Shown: positions 31,701-38,784 of the stretch, piece by piece
Layout of the letters: each line of letters opens with the position of its first letter
Numbering within the stretch: position 1 is the stretch's first letter
DNA from: Erpobdella octoculata
Lineage: Eukaryota; Annelida; Clitellata; Hirudinida; Erpobdellidae
Length of the DNA: 64,000 nucleotides
Assembly: GCA_963978895.1 (NCBI GenBank)
Contig: OZ022243.1
Coordinates: forward strand, 10,892,396 to 10,956,395
Direction of reading: 5' to 3'
The notes under the pieces: generated by a model
What the model was told of the DNA's origin: nothing
Databases searched by the model: none
The model's input: only the letters and a program-made list of their open reading frames with translations
Translations under genes and position numbers: made by a program

Positions 31701-33260
31701 TCAACCGTAGGGGTTCTAATCATATTTACGAAACCTTACTACACAGAAGAAAAGAAAGAAAAACCTAACTGGGCAATCCGGCAACGATAAAATCTCTAAC
31801 CTGAGATGTGGATCGGCCCTCCTTGCGAAATGGATGTCGCCACGTGGTCGAACTGAACGGTCTGAACTCCGCCTGGACTCTTTCTCCAACCTGAATCGTC
31901 AATCGTCGATCTTCAAACTCGGTAGAACTTCGTCAACTGGATGAACTCCACCACCCCAGGACGACTCTGATCGATGTATCGACTGACTGTCCCACGCTGC
32001 CACCAAAAATGCAATGTGACGATTCCGCCTTTGCGAAGTCGTCGATATTGCTGGAGAAAATTTGAGTCTAAATAAAGTTTAAGACACTCTTTAACAGTAT
32101 TAGATGTTTTATTAACGAGTACAGTTCGAAAACTTTATCAAACGACGCGACAGATACAAAAAACAGTTTCAACTTCGATCAAGCAATGGCGAACAATGGC
32201 GAACAAAAAGCAGGAACAAGAAGAAGGGACCGAAGTAGTTCGCGACAGCCTTATAAATACAAGCCCTCCAGGCTACAGGCTACAGGCTTAAACGTTCAAA
32301 TATTCGCGCAACAATCCAAACACGCAACGTTGTGCAATACCCGATGCACCGCCTGCGCCGGAAATCCCAAAGTTTTGGTCCAGGCACGCACACGCGTAAA
32401 CGCGGGCGTGACAATCATCATCAACATCAACATCATCGTCATCGTCATTGTCATCGTCATCGTCATCGTCATCGATGTCGTCGTCGCCATCATCACCATC
32501 AACATCACCATCGTCATCATCATCAAATAAAAGTGTAGTTGACGGTGAAATAACAACAGAACTATATCAACAACAAATGTAAAAGCAATTTTAATTAAGT
32601 GCCAGTTTTTTTTTAAATAATTGCGTTTATCTTTTTCAAAGGTTATGGTAATATGACACCAACCACGAATGGAGGAAAACTCTTTGTTATGGGTTTCGCG
32701 CTATGCGGAATACCTTTAACCCTTTTTGTCTTAGCAGTGATTGTTGAAAGATTAACCATGATTATGTCAACAGTTCCATCAACATTAAACAAAAAAATAT
32801 TCGAAGGACACAAAGCAACAGCTGCATGGACCATCTATATTTTAGTATTCATTGCATTTGTACTGGTCTTCTTGTTCATTCTTCCGTCGGTTCTTTTCAG
32901 CAAATTAGAAGCAGATTGGAGTTATTTTGATTCTATTTATTTCTGTTTCATTTCTTTAACTACAATTGGTTTCGGAGACTATGTTCCAGCAAAAAATTAT
33001 TTATCAATTTCCAGGAGTTTGTACATCGCTGGCTTAACAGGTATGTTTTTAGGTTTTCAATTCTAAATTTAAACGATATAAATTAAAAAAACATTGTTTT
33101 TGCAGTTTATCTTCTTCTCGGAATAGTTTTAATTGTTTTCTTGGTTCAAGAATTAAGCAAATCACCTTGTTTACAAAGAATCGCTTCAACGTTCTCCTAT
33201 AACGAAGATGAATCGAAAAAGATCATCGGCAACGAACACAAGTCCAATGAAACACATTAA
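21294..33260 (+). CDS. Two-pore-domain potassium channel, TWIK/KCNK1-like
   Basis: Four exons (21294-21504, 21577-21726, 32642-33040 and 33106-33260) join in frame to 304 codons; all introns are GT-AG with phase 1. M1 is about residues 17-40, followed by an extracellular cap with N-glycosylation sites (NSSSNF), pore loop 1 ending TMIGYGN (118-124), M2 133-160, M3 183-207, pore loop 2 with SLTTIGFGD (about 226-233), and M4 255-270. The run YFCFISLTTIGFGDYVP and the residues after it resemble TWIK channels best. The product should sit in the plasma membrane as a dimer and carry background K+ current. Odd points: the second filter threonine of pore 1 is methionine; intron 2 is 10.9 kb and holds a complete retrotransposon; the last codons lie in a 48-bp minisatellite. 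The start ATG is the first in-frame one. Confidence 0.9.
21577..21726 (+). CDS. K2P channel exon 2 (pore helix 1)
   Basis: This exon encodes residues 71-120 and ends inside the first selectivity filter: ACT ATG ATT G|GTACGC. The acceptor is TTTTAACAG. The splice inside the filter glycine codon is a position seen in other K2P genes. Confidence 0.85.
21727..22596. other. K2P intron 2, left part
   Basis: AT-rich sequence without a recognised gene or repeat boundary. Confidence 0.4.
22597..22990 (+). pseudogene. hAT transposase C-terminal fragment (ZMYM-linked type)
   Basis: The frame reads FPMTNATSERSVAALHRIKI, then YLRSTMTQTRLNHVMFLTVH and, after a stop, KTDNLDLLEICKSF. This is the hATC domain of the group whose host relatives include ZMYM-type zinc-finger proteins. 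The 3' end near 22950-22990 (GGCGCCCCTGG) looks like the decayed element terminus. Only about 70 codons survive. Confidence 0.65.
23446..23655 (+). repeat. Flank module of hairpin-minisatellite element, copy A
   Basis: It contains CCATTCATCCGATCGTAATG, then AAATTTTCACACAACCTTGA, and ends GTGAGCGAGCGGAAACTATA followed by an AT/GTAT microsatellite (23640-23728). The same module sits beside every other copy in the window: 34284-34450, 35472-35670 and 37660-37880. Confidence 0.8.
23729..24598. repeat. Inverted-repeat element with facing 18-bp minisatellite arrays, copy A
   Basis: The terminal inverted repeat of about 60 bases begins TACTAGCGGAGATACCCGGC and contains the GC hairpin CCCGGCGTTGCCCGGG. 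Inside, a pyrimidine-rich array of an 18-bp unit (CGGTCGCTTTCCCGTTCC) at about 23815-24015 faces a purine-rich array of its complement at about 24115-24540. A 100-base unique centre (TATAATAGACAAACTAACCC to AGAAGTTATGAAAGAATGG) separates them. The whole could fold into one long hairpin. ORFs across the arrays (SRSRSL, RERESD) are artefacts of an 18-base period with no stops. The hairpin followed by CTAG resembles a Helitron 3' end, but an inverted duplication of it is not canonical. Confidence 0.85.
24648..25206. repeat. Partial MITE of the TGCTTTTATT family
   Basis: The left end AATGCTTTTATTAACTCGTC is followed by CTCTGTCTGTCTGTTTCTC, which is mirrored by the right end of the adjacent full copy. 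The piece between is related to 60448-60600. AT-rich and non-coding. Confidence 0.5.
25207..25595. repeat. MITE of the TGCTTTTATT family, full copy
   Basis: It begins AAATGCTTTTATTTGCCTCT and ends AAGTTAAATAAAAGCATTT, an inverted repeat. The body contains GATTAGTTGTTATCTAATCC and TTTAGAGCTCTAGGTAGTCG. It aligns almost throughout with 59675-60022. A (CAAA)n run at 25526-25560 is specific to this copy. Non-coding. Confidence 0.7.
25676..25752. repeat. (ATC)n microsatellite, left of the retrotransposon
   Basis: A CATCATCAT run directly abuts the left LTR. The same microsatellite resumes at 32414-32526 on the other side, so the retrotransposon inserted inside one (ATC)n tract. Confidence 0.9.
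25753..26144 (-). repeat. 3' LTR of the Gmr1-like element
   Basis: This is 392 bases long and nearly identical to 32015-32413. It is bounded by TG...CA type ends in either orientation (TGTGAC/GTGACA form a short terminal inverted repeat). Confidence 0.95.
26145..26165 (-). promoter_or_regulatory. Polypurine tract
   Basis: The plus strand reads TACCTCCCCCCCTAAAG directly next to the 3' LTR; on the element strand this is a G-rich purine run, the expected primer for plus-strand DNA synthesis. Confidence 0.8.
26582..31723 (-). CDS. Gag-pol polyprotein of a Gmr1-like element (integrase before RT)
   Basis: The 1713-residue frame carries, in order: an Ala/Glu/Arg coiled coil (about 45-130, repeats of RRLAEAKLDEDRAN); a retrotransposon gag domain; a CCHC knuckle CFKCHKKGHSFKEC (about 362-375); an aspartic protease with LIDGGAEV (about 495-502, DGG in place of the usual DSG/DTG); five 29-residue repeats (about 637-765); an integrase zinc finger H..H..CESCPVC (about 848-895); an integrase core with DCIGPI, SSDCGTNF and ASGLVERC (Asp near 920 and 990, Glu near 1025); reverse transcriptase with DARKGYWQIPID and a FIDD box (about 1385-1450); and RNase H with LATDASGVAVG (about 1597). 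Integrase upstream of RT is the copia-like order found in Gmr1-type gypsy elements. No stop or frameshift is seen. It presumably makes all proteins for its own replication and integration. Confidence 0.95.
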   Translation of the reverse strand: MIRTPTVEESVALDSPTGILSEEHYQFVDDSRRPRRVSEDTNVSKNFKAELAERKLALREAELAAKEAKLEEDRANRRLAEAKLDEDRANRRLAEAKLEQERRLADARLDEDRATRRLAEAKLELERERIQDHNSLEVSLAVRSSRFQNAMKGIMAEFPSDPAAIPGYFQYLENQFASYQVDDDVKPKILQAHLNNRARSILSRLTIAQLGDYEELKQILLQEFRVTPSLLRERFYAVKRRPGETYSQVASELHTALSYYIKSRNIDENFHQLVSLMCADRLKQLMSPSCADFILTQEKDDWLNHLELSRVADSYMATHEHETRPPRFNNPKPTDKGSGSPIPNRMTKISIDPNMDKDKKYGLCFKCHKKGHSFKECPLHKFPSSNLPNPRINCCQTENSFNCLGDRKTFVDDKNLSSQSKNSRNCLDDRKTLVDGKNLSSHLENSFRGLVDRKIMFDGQKSFPCPEACPIIDVDDYHIRSYENVFIDQLPSIPALIDGGAEVCCIREDLIKSLHRVPHKFIKLSGLKGQPEIVGCVRLVVRPDLVGDDIVNLAPKVRAWFAVVPNLNEQIIITPSVSNLLKTISLYDTVAYPIKNKQNAHDSDVNVPSLEITNSQYFVLDEPRNDEHSPDVALILGEGVSRAADARKVDSQTDAGQNIGVSVSSGDDICPGADARKVDSQADTCQDIGASVVSGDDIGPGADARKVDSQTDTCQGIGASVVSGDDICPGADARKVDSQTDTCQDIGVSVVAGDDICPGADAGGSDSRTDARFTTINDDCQGVDDSNDPDAFAKEQHDCPSLKSFWLLGIDKRKNFYIDRGLLFHKENQWGHSIKQLCLPRSRILAVLQMGHDAPYSGHMAAKSTRQRIRLSFWFPDMEKQVQTYCESCPVCQLRAPVRKRDRVPITPIPRGDELPFNHLVMDCIGPIIPAGDSVTVRPKYNYALVVVDLFSRWPMVYPLRSLDAKSVCEILIQIFMTFSIPRIISSDCGTNFKNQLTTTFLKCLGCSPRFNTPGHPEASGLVERCNQSLKNMIFKLVEAHPKEWFKVLPFVLWSLREKPSSTTHIAPYTLVYGTLPRGPLAILRDSWNNEKELPFHLGKNPYKYLADLRQNLQLAKEFAEIAGDQEQSNYARKYNVRSSDRSFCVGDRVIILAPVKGGSKFMKRWQGPGVIVKVKAPYSYLVEIEGCKHHLHANKIRKYHDRIETAVNNNCSVVYEKDHEFGLIDFPSKFDPCQDKPPSCRVAKGCLDHLSQDYRTQLCDIIDDFPEIFSESLGVCSVVSHKIAISPDFTPKHLRAYRTPELLKVEVANQIQDMLRQGVIVPSQSPMVSPMVCVLKGPKGEKGVRIAIDYRHVNRYTKGDCFPIPDIPNVLQKVGRAKFISCFDARKGYWQIPIDPESAWLTAFSCEEGLFEFRRMPFGLKSAGNTFMRAISMILQPIRSFTEPFIDDFAVISSSWEEHKLHLLQFFTIIKNVGLTLNLEKCRFVQPKVVFLGHVVGSGIVAPDPDKIAIVQEIKPPTNKKEVKRIMGLFSYFRNFIPNLAQTAHPITELTKKGVPNKILWEGKHQVALQKLIDDLTNATTLSTIDYSKGFGLATDASGVAVGCCLFQGSGEGAEVPIAFASLKLTPTQTRWSTIEREAYAVVWALSKFKSWILLSEIVIFSDHSPLTYLTESVSKSAKLTRWALAIQEYNLTFKYRSGKQNIVADVLSRLS
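29430..29815 (-). repeat. 87-bp in-frame repeats inside the gag-pol frame
   Basis: Five copies of an 87-base unit (29 residues; core ADARKVDSQTDTCQDIG and VSGDDICPG) lie between protease and integrase. The spacing is exactly 87 between the TTCCTAGC strings at 29519, 29606, 29693 and 29780. The copies differ by few substitutions, so the array is young and stays in frame. Confidence 0.9.
31985..32014 (-). promoter_or_regulatory. Likely primer-binding site
   Basis: On the element strand the 5' LTR is followed by TGCATTTT and then TGGTGGCAGCGTGGGAC. A TGG start matches the CCA 3' end of a tRNA. Which tRNA cannot be decided by eye. Confidence 0.5.
32015..32413 (-). repeat. 5' LTR of the Gmr1-like element
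   Basis: This is 399 bases and carries an extra TACAGGC unit near 32272-32286 relative to the 3' LTR. It contains the element's promoter by inference. Confidence 0.95.
32414..32526. repeat. (ATC)n-type microsatellite, right of the retrotransposon
   Basis: This is a mixed CATCAT/CGTCAT tract that continues the tract interrupted at 25752. It lies about 115 bases before exon 3 of the channel gene. Confidence 0.9.
32642..33040 (+). CDS. K2P channel exon 3 (filter 1 end to before M4)
   Basis: This exon completes the GYGNMTP filter and encodes M2, M3 and the second pore loop (SLTTIGFGDYVP). The acceptor is CTTTTTCAAAG and the donor TTAACAG|GTATGT. Confidence 0.9.
33106..33260 (+). CDS. K2P channel exon 4 (M4 and C-terminus)
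   Basis: The acceptor TTTTTGCAG opens M4 (YLLLGIVLIVFLVQEL), followed by a short cytoplasmic tail of about 35 residues ending HKSNETH. The last five codons and the stop lie in the first copy of a 48-bp minisatellite. Confidence 0.85.
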
Positions 33261-33436
33261 AACAAATCTGTTATTATGTTATTATATCGGTCCAATGAAA
33301 CACATTAAAACAAATCTGTTATTATGTTATTATATCGGTCCATTGAAACACATTAAAACAAATCTGTTATTATGTTATTATATCGGTCCAATAAAACACA
33401 TTATAATAAATCTTTTTATGTTATTATATCGGTCTT
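33242..33436. repeat. 48-bp minisatellite at the K2P stop codon
   Basis: Four copies of a unit starting TCCAATGAAACACATTAAAA and ending TTATTATATCGG, 48 bases apart. The first copy carries the channel's stop codon (TAA 33258-33260); the later ones form 3' UTR. The fourth copy is diverged. Confidence 0.9.
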
Positions 33437-33559
33437 TTATGAATTGTGCAAAATGGTTTAGATTTATTGTGGTTTATATGCCTTTGTGCGGGAGAAAAAT
33501 AAAACTGTGCCAAAAATTAGTGTCCAGTTTTTGAAAAGAAATATTAGCAGAATATTTTG

Positions 33560-33955
33560 TTTTATTTTGTGTTCAGTGGGATTATTTAATAAATTTCAAT
33601 GTGATTATTTAATAAATTTCAATGTGGTTATTTAATAAATTTCAATGTGATTTTTAAATGAATTTCAATGTGACTATTTAATAAATTTCAATGTGATTAA
33701 ATAATAAATTTCAATGTGATTATTTAATAACTTTCAGTGTGATTATTTAATAAATTTCAATGTGGTTATTTAATAAATTTCAATGTGGTTATTTAATAAA
33801 TTTCAATGTGATTTTTTAATGAATTTCAATGTGACTATTTAATAAATTTCAATGTGATTAATTAATAAATTTCAATGTGATTAATTAATAAATTTCAATG
33901 TGATTATTTAATAACTTTCAGTGTGATTATTTAATAAATTTCAGCGTAATTATTT
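33560..33955. repeat. 23-bp minisatellite
   Basis: About 17 copies of a unit near TTATTTAATAAATTTCAATG(TGA), with higher-order blocks: the run containing TTTTTAATGAATTTCAATGTGACTA occurs twice. Each unit carries AATAAA, so the array offers many potential poly-A signals downstream of the channel gene. Confidence 0.85.
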
Positions 33956-34113
33956 ATAACTTTCCAGCTTCATCAAGGACGAACATTAACTTTGTTAACT
34001 TTGTTTCTAAGGTCTTAGAATAAGGATTGAACAGTTTTATTCGAGTATTTAAAAAAAAATTATTTTTTTTTATTAAGGCAGTTGTAGCAAAAAAATAGGT
34101 ATATATATATATA

Positions 34114-34234
34114 TACTAGCGGGGGCACCCGGCGTTGCCCGGGGATTTTAGAGGTTTTTCTAATGTTTGTCTCTCTCGCTCCCGTTTCCTTCTCCGCTTT
34201 CCCGTTCCCATCGCGTTCCCGGTCGCTTTTCCGC
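34114..34234. repeat. Hairpin-minisatellite element, truncated copy
   Basis: TACTAGCGGGGGCACCCGGC, followed by GTTGCCCGGGG and TTAGAGGTTTTTCTAATGTT, then a short stretch of 18-bp units, then an (AT)n tract (34236-34282). This is one terminus of the family joined directly to AT repeats. Confidence 0.75.
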
Positions 34235-34283
<49 letters not shown>

Positions 34284-34286
<3 letters not shown>

Positions 34287-34450
34287 CCCGCTCGCTCACC
34301 CGCTCTGCTCATTTTGTGTCGGATTTCAATTTTTTTCTCTATATTTGATTCCCCTTAACTCTCAAGGTTGTGTGAAAATTGTATTACGATCGGATGAATG
34401 GTGTAGCAATGCATGATTAACATATATATATATATACATACATACATTCA
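34284..34450 (-). repeat. Flank module of hairpin-minisatellite element (reverse)
   Basis: GTTCCCGCTCGCTCACCCGC and then CTCAAGGTTGTGTGAAAATT and GATCGGATGAATGGTGTAGC are the reverse complement of the module at 23446-23655. It lies between the truncated copy and copy B. Confidence 0.8.
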
Positions 34451-34466
34451 TTCATTTTTATATATA

Positions 34467-35389
34467 TACTAGCGGGGTTACCCGGCGTTGCCCGGGGTTT
34501 TTAGAGGTTTTTCTAATGTTTGTCTCTCTCGCTCCCGTTCCCTTCTCCACTTTCCCGTTTTCGTAGCGTTCCCGATCGCTTTTCCGCTCTCGGTCGTTTT
34601 CCAGCTCCCGGTCGCTTTCCCGCTCAGAAGTTTTGTTATCGATTTTCTCTCTTGCTCGCGTTTCCTTCCAAGCTTGCTCTCCCGATTCCAGTCGCTTTCC
34701 GCGTTCCCGGTCGCTTTCCGCGTTCCCGGTCGTTTTCCCGTTCCCGGTCGCTTTCCCGTTCCCGGTCGCTTTCCCGTTCCCGGTCGCTTTCCCGTTCCCG
34801 GTCGCTTTCCCGTTCCCGGTCGCTTTCCCGTTCCCGGTCGCTTTCCCGTTCCCGCTCACGCTTGCTCTCCCGTTCCCGGTCATGCTTGCTCTCCCATTCC
34901 CGGTCACGGCTGCTCTCCCGTTCACGCTCATTTTTTCTTTTCCATTTTTTCATAACTTCTGTTAGCCTATAAAACGTAAAATAGATTTGCTAAGACTATA
35001 TATATATATATATATGAATGTTTGTGGGTTAGTTTGTCTATTATAGAAACGGGAAAGCGACCCGGAACGGACAGCGAGCGGGAACGGAAAAGCAAGCGTG
35101 AGCGGGAATGGGAGAGCAAACGTGAGCGAGAACGGGACCGCGACCGGGAACGGGAAAACGACCGGGAGCGGGAAAGCGACCGGGAGCGGGAAAGCGACCG
35201 GGAGCGGGAAAGCGACCGGGAGCGGGAAAGCGACCGGGAGCGGGAAAGCGACCGGCAGCGGGAAAACGACCGAAAACGGGAAAGCGAACAGGAGTGGGAA
35301 AGCAGGTGGGAAAGGAAATGGGAGAGAAAGAGACAAACATTAGAAAAACCTCTAAAAAACCTGGGCAACGCCGGGTATCTCCGCTAGTA
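34467..35389. repeat. Inverted-repeat element with facing 18-bp arrays, copy B
   Basis: It has the same design as copy A: TACTAGCGGGGTTACCCGGC at the left and CCTGGGCAACGCCGGGTATC at the right, pyrimidine array 34530-34935, unique centre 34936-35045, purine array 35046-35320. The centre (CATAACTTCTGTTAGCCTAT) is the reverse complement of that in copies A and C, so copy B is inverted relative to them. Confidence 0.85.
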
Positions 35390-35471
35390 CATACATAAAC
35401 ACACACACAGACACACATACATGCACATACACATACATACATACACACATACATACGCACATACATATATA

Positions 35472-35670
35472 TATAGTTCCCGCTCGCTCACCCGCTCCGC
35501 TCCGCTCATTTTGTGACGGATTTCAAAAAAAAAAATTTTATTTTTGACTCCCATTGACTCTCAAGGTTGTGTGAAAATTTCATTACGATCGGATGAATGG
35601 TGTAGCAATGCATAAAGGACATTAACATATAAACATATATACATATATACAAACATTCATTTTTATATAT
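35472..35670 (-). repeat. Flank module of copy B
   Basis: GTTCCCGCTCGCTCACCCGC to AAACATTCATTTTTATATAT, the reverse of the modules at 23446 and 37660. It is separated from copy B by an ACAT/ACAC microsatellite (35390-35471). Confidence 0.8.
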
Positions 35671-36264
35671 ATAGATAAGTTGGTGGAAAATCAGTTAAGG
35701 GGATGTTCGAAAAGTCACATAATTTAACACTAAAACTAACAATCGGTGTGACCATCCCTAATCATGGGAGCATGAAAACTATTCAGGATTATTCTTCGTA
35801 TGGCTCAGCCTAAAAGCACCAATTGTTCAGATCAAATCAATGAGCTTATATAGCGCATCATCAGTATCGAAGTACAAATCTCAATCTCCATTAGAAGAAC
35901 AGCATAAACGGCACCTGCGCCATAATTTTTAAGTAGTACGGTAGATGGACCAAAGAGTGTGTATTCTAAAAACTTTTATTTATTAAAAAATCTACTTTAT
36001 CATTACACTTGTACTTTTTGTTTAACTTGAACTTTTGTCATTTAAGAACATAAATTTACATAAAATCTTAAGTAACAGTCTCAAATTCTTTAAAAAATCT
36101 TTAACTTAATACTCGTAACGTGCGCACTCGTAGGGCGCCGTGTTGCAAAGAGGACGCAGTTACAACTATTTATACAAGCTAAGAGTGCGCAAGAGAGCGA
36201 AGTGAAGTCATCAGCCCTGGCAAAGATCACAAGTGAAGACCCCACATCCGATGAAGTATGTACA
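35671..36264. other. Intergenic sequence
   Basis: No gene recognised. The segment around 36160-36185 (TATACAAGCTAAGAGTGCGC) recurs near 38816-38838, on the other side of copy C. Confidence 0.4.
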
Positions 36265-37185
36265 TTCAGCCAGAAATTTTTTCGAGGGGGGGGGGATATT
36301 AGTAAGGAGTTTTACTGAAAAAATTACGACCCACAAAAGTCAAGGCTTAACAAAAATTTCATCAATAATTAGTAATAACAAACCATAAGACATTTAATTT
36401 AGAGCAGTAAATTACAATATAAAATTCAGCCGACGTTTTTTCTGCGAAAAAATGTCGATGACGGTTTCTTCATTAATGTTAAGGTCAACTGGGCAAGCCT
36501 ATTCAGCCTTGTCTGGACCATTGTGGTGCATAGATAAGATTTGAGTCTGCTCATAGTTGAGAAGGATCTCTCGGCTGTCGCGGAAGAAAGGAGCCACGTG
36601 ATGAAGAGTTTCAGCAGCGTATTTACCTGCGGGTAGATGTAATCTTGACATTGTTGCAGAGCATCAACTGCGATATGTGGCCGCTCTGACAATCAAATAT
36701 TCGACCATTTGGCTTTCCAGCTGGAGTATTAACCACAAACAGCAAATATGTGACCAAGGTCGCAGGCGTAGTACTTGAGTGTCTCCTCTAAGTCAATGAA
36801 GGATCCATGGTCAAGAAACTTTTGATGCAGATGTTTAATCTGAATGCAAACTCACTCATTTGGTGCAAATCGTTCTTTCAGTTGGTTGACCATGATTTCG
36901 GGTCAGATCCACAACAAGTGGTTCGTGTCGGGTCACAAAATAAAAAAACAAAAATAGTTCGGGTTGGGTATGATTTTCTGGCGAGTCGGGTCTTCAAAAT
37001 TGGACCCATGGACAACTCTGACCCTAACATTTTTGATAACTTATTAAATATTCAATTTGCAAAATAATTGTCAACTCAAACGTCTCCAAATACACGGGCA
37101 CACGTGTCAATTCAAAATCGACATAGGCAAGCTTTCGGGGAGCCCAGGCCCCGGGCCCTCTCTTGGCTACGCCTATGAACACTAG
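36265..37185 (-). pseudogene. hAT element remnant with transposase dimerisation domain
   Basis: The minus-strand frame 36426-36692 encodes SERPHIAVDALQQCQDYIYP, LLKLFITWLLSSATAERSFS and MSRLKSYLCTTMVQTRLNRL, the hATC dimerisation domain of a P52rIPK/ZMYM-like hAT transposase. Sequence upstream on the same strand (36725-36830) reads a broken [10 protein letters not shown] segment. The element's ends are a TTCAGCCAGAAATTTTTTCG sequence at 36265 and CTTGGCTACGCCTATG at about 37166-37181. It shares its 3' terminal 180 bases with the non-autonomous element at 60700-61440. Most of the transposase is lost, including the catalytic RNase-H-like part. Confidence 0.8.
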
Positions 37186-37659
37186 ATCCAATCTTTTTTG
37201 GTCGGTTCAACATAAATTTCAGCACAAAGTGGACATTTTATTATTTCTCTACCTGCACTTGTATTCAACAATTGTGGATTGTTTCTAGAATTCTTGTTTG
37301 TTTTTCCTCTTATCTGCTGTTTTCTTTTTTTTTATTTCTCTTTTTTTTCTTCTTCTAGTTGATTTTTATAGGATGTGCCTGTTAAAATTTCAGAATTCTT
37401 CAGCTTTACGTTTCTCTTTGACTGATGTCTGAGCTGCCTTTAGCACAGGTCAAATATCAGAAGGTTTAAATGACCCTGACGTAGACGGTGCAGGCTCATG
37501 CTTTGGCCACTTGCTGTTTTCTTTATTATTTCTTTCAAAATGTCCTCTACAAAAAATAATTTTCTATTCGATTTTCTTTTGTATTTTCCCATCTTGGCAG
37601 TCTTGTAAAAATTATTTGACAAATCTTAAAACATTGGCAAGCTTTATTCATCTATATAT

Positions 37660-37880
37660 ATATAAATGAATGTTTGTATATATGTATATATATGTATATA
37701 TGTATATATGTATATACGTATATATGTTAATGTCCTTTATGCATTGCTACACCATTCATCCGATCGTAATGAAATTTTCACACAACCTTGAGAGTCAAGG
37801 GGAGTCAAATATAAAAAAAAAATTTGAAATCCGTCACAAAATGAGCGGAACGGAGCGGGTGAGCGAGCGGGAACTATATA
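37660..37880 (+). repeat. Flank module of hairpin-minisatellite element, copy C
   Basis: ATAAATGAATGTTTGTATAT through CCATTCATCCGATCGTAATG to GAGCGAGCGGGAACTATATA, followed by a GTAT/GTGT microsatellite to 37960. Confidence 0.8.
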
Positions 37881-37960
37881 TATATGTATGTGCGTATGTA
37901 TGTGTGTATGTATGTATGTGTATGTGCATGTATGTGTGTCTGTGTATGTGTTTATGTATG

Positions 37961-38784
37961 TACTAGCGGCGATACCCGGCGTTGCCCGGGTTTTTTAGAG
38001 GTTTTTCTAATGTTTGTCTCTTTCTCTCCCGTTTCCTTTCCCACCTGCTTTCCCACTCCCGTTCGCTTTCCCGTTTTCGGTCGTTTTCCCGCTGCCGGTC
38101 GCTTTCCCGCTCCCGGTCGCTTTACCACTCCCGGTCGCTTTCCCGCTCACGTTTGCTCTCCCATTCCCGCTCACGCTTGCTTTTCCGTTCCCGCTCGCTG
38201 TCCGTTCCGGGTCGCTTTCCCGTTTCTATAATAGACAAACTAACCCACAAACATTCATATATATATATATAGTCTTAGCAAATCTATTTTACGTTTTATA
38301 GGCTAACAGAAGTTATGAAAGAATGGAAAAGAAAAAATGAGCGTGAACGGGAGAGCAACCGTGACCGGGAATGGGAGAGCAAGCATGACCGGGAACGGGA
38401 GAGCAAGCGTGAGCGGGAACGGGAAAGCGACCGGGAACGGGAAAGCGACCGGGAACGGGAAAGCGACCAGGAACGGGAAAGCGACCGGGAACGGGAAAGC
38501 GACCGGGAACGGGAAAGCGACCGGGAACGCGGAAAGCGACCGGGAACGCGGAAAGCGACTGGAATCGGGAGAGCAAGCTTGGAAGGAAACGCGAGCAAGA
38601 GAGAAAATCGATAACAAAACTTCTGAGCGGGAAAGCGAACGGGAGCTGGAAAACGACCGGGAGCGGAAAAGCGACCGGGAACGCGACGAAAACGGGAAAG
38701 TTGAGAAGGAAACGGGAGCGAGAGAGACAAACATTAGAAAAACCTCTAAAAAACCCCGGGCAACGCCGGGTAACCCCGCTAGTA
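37961..38784. repeat. Inverted-repeat element with facing 18-bp arrays, copy C
   Basis: Same orientation and nearly the same sequence as copy A, but with fewer units: pyrimidine array 38045-38226, centre 38227-38325, purine array 38330-38720. It starts TACTAGCGGCGATACCCGGC and ends CGGGTAACCCCGCTAGTA. Array length differs between copies, showing unit gain or loss. Confidence 0.85.

Larger units (their letters stand above)
25753..32413 (-). mobile_element. Complete Gmr1-like Ty3/gypsy LTR retrotransposon
   Basis: The 6.66 kb element has two near-identical LTRs (25753-26144 and 32015-32413), both starting TGTGACGATTCC and ending GCGTGACA on the plus strand. They differ mainly by one extra 7-base TACAGGC unit in the right copy. 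Target duplication ATCAT lies at 25748-25752 and 32414-32418. On the minus strand a polypurine tract (TTTAGGGGGG..GGTA) precedes the 3' LTR, and TGGTGGCAGCGTGG lies just inside the 5' LTR as likely primer site. One intact 1713-codon frame fills it. The LTR similarity and open frame imply a recent, possibly active insertion. It lies in antisense orientation in intron 2 of the K2P channel gene. Confidence 0.95.
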
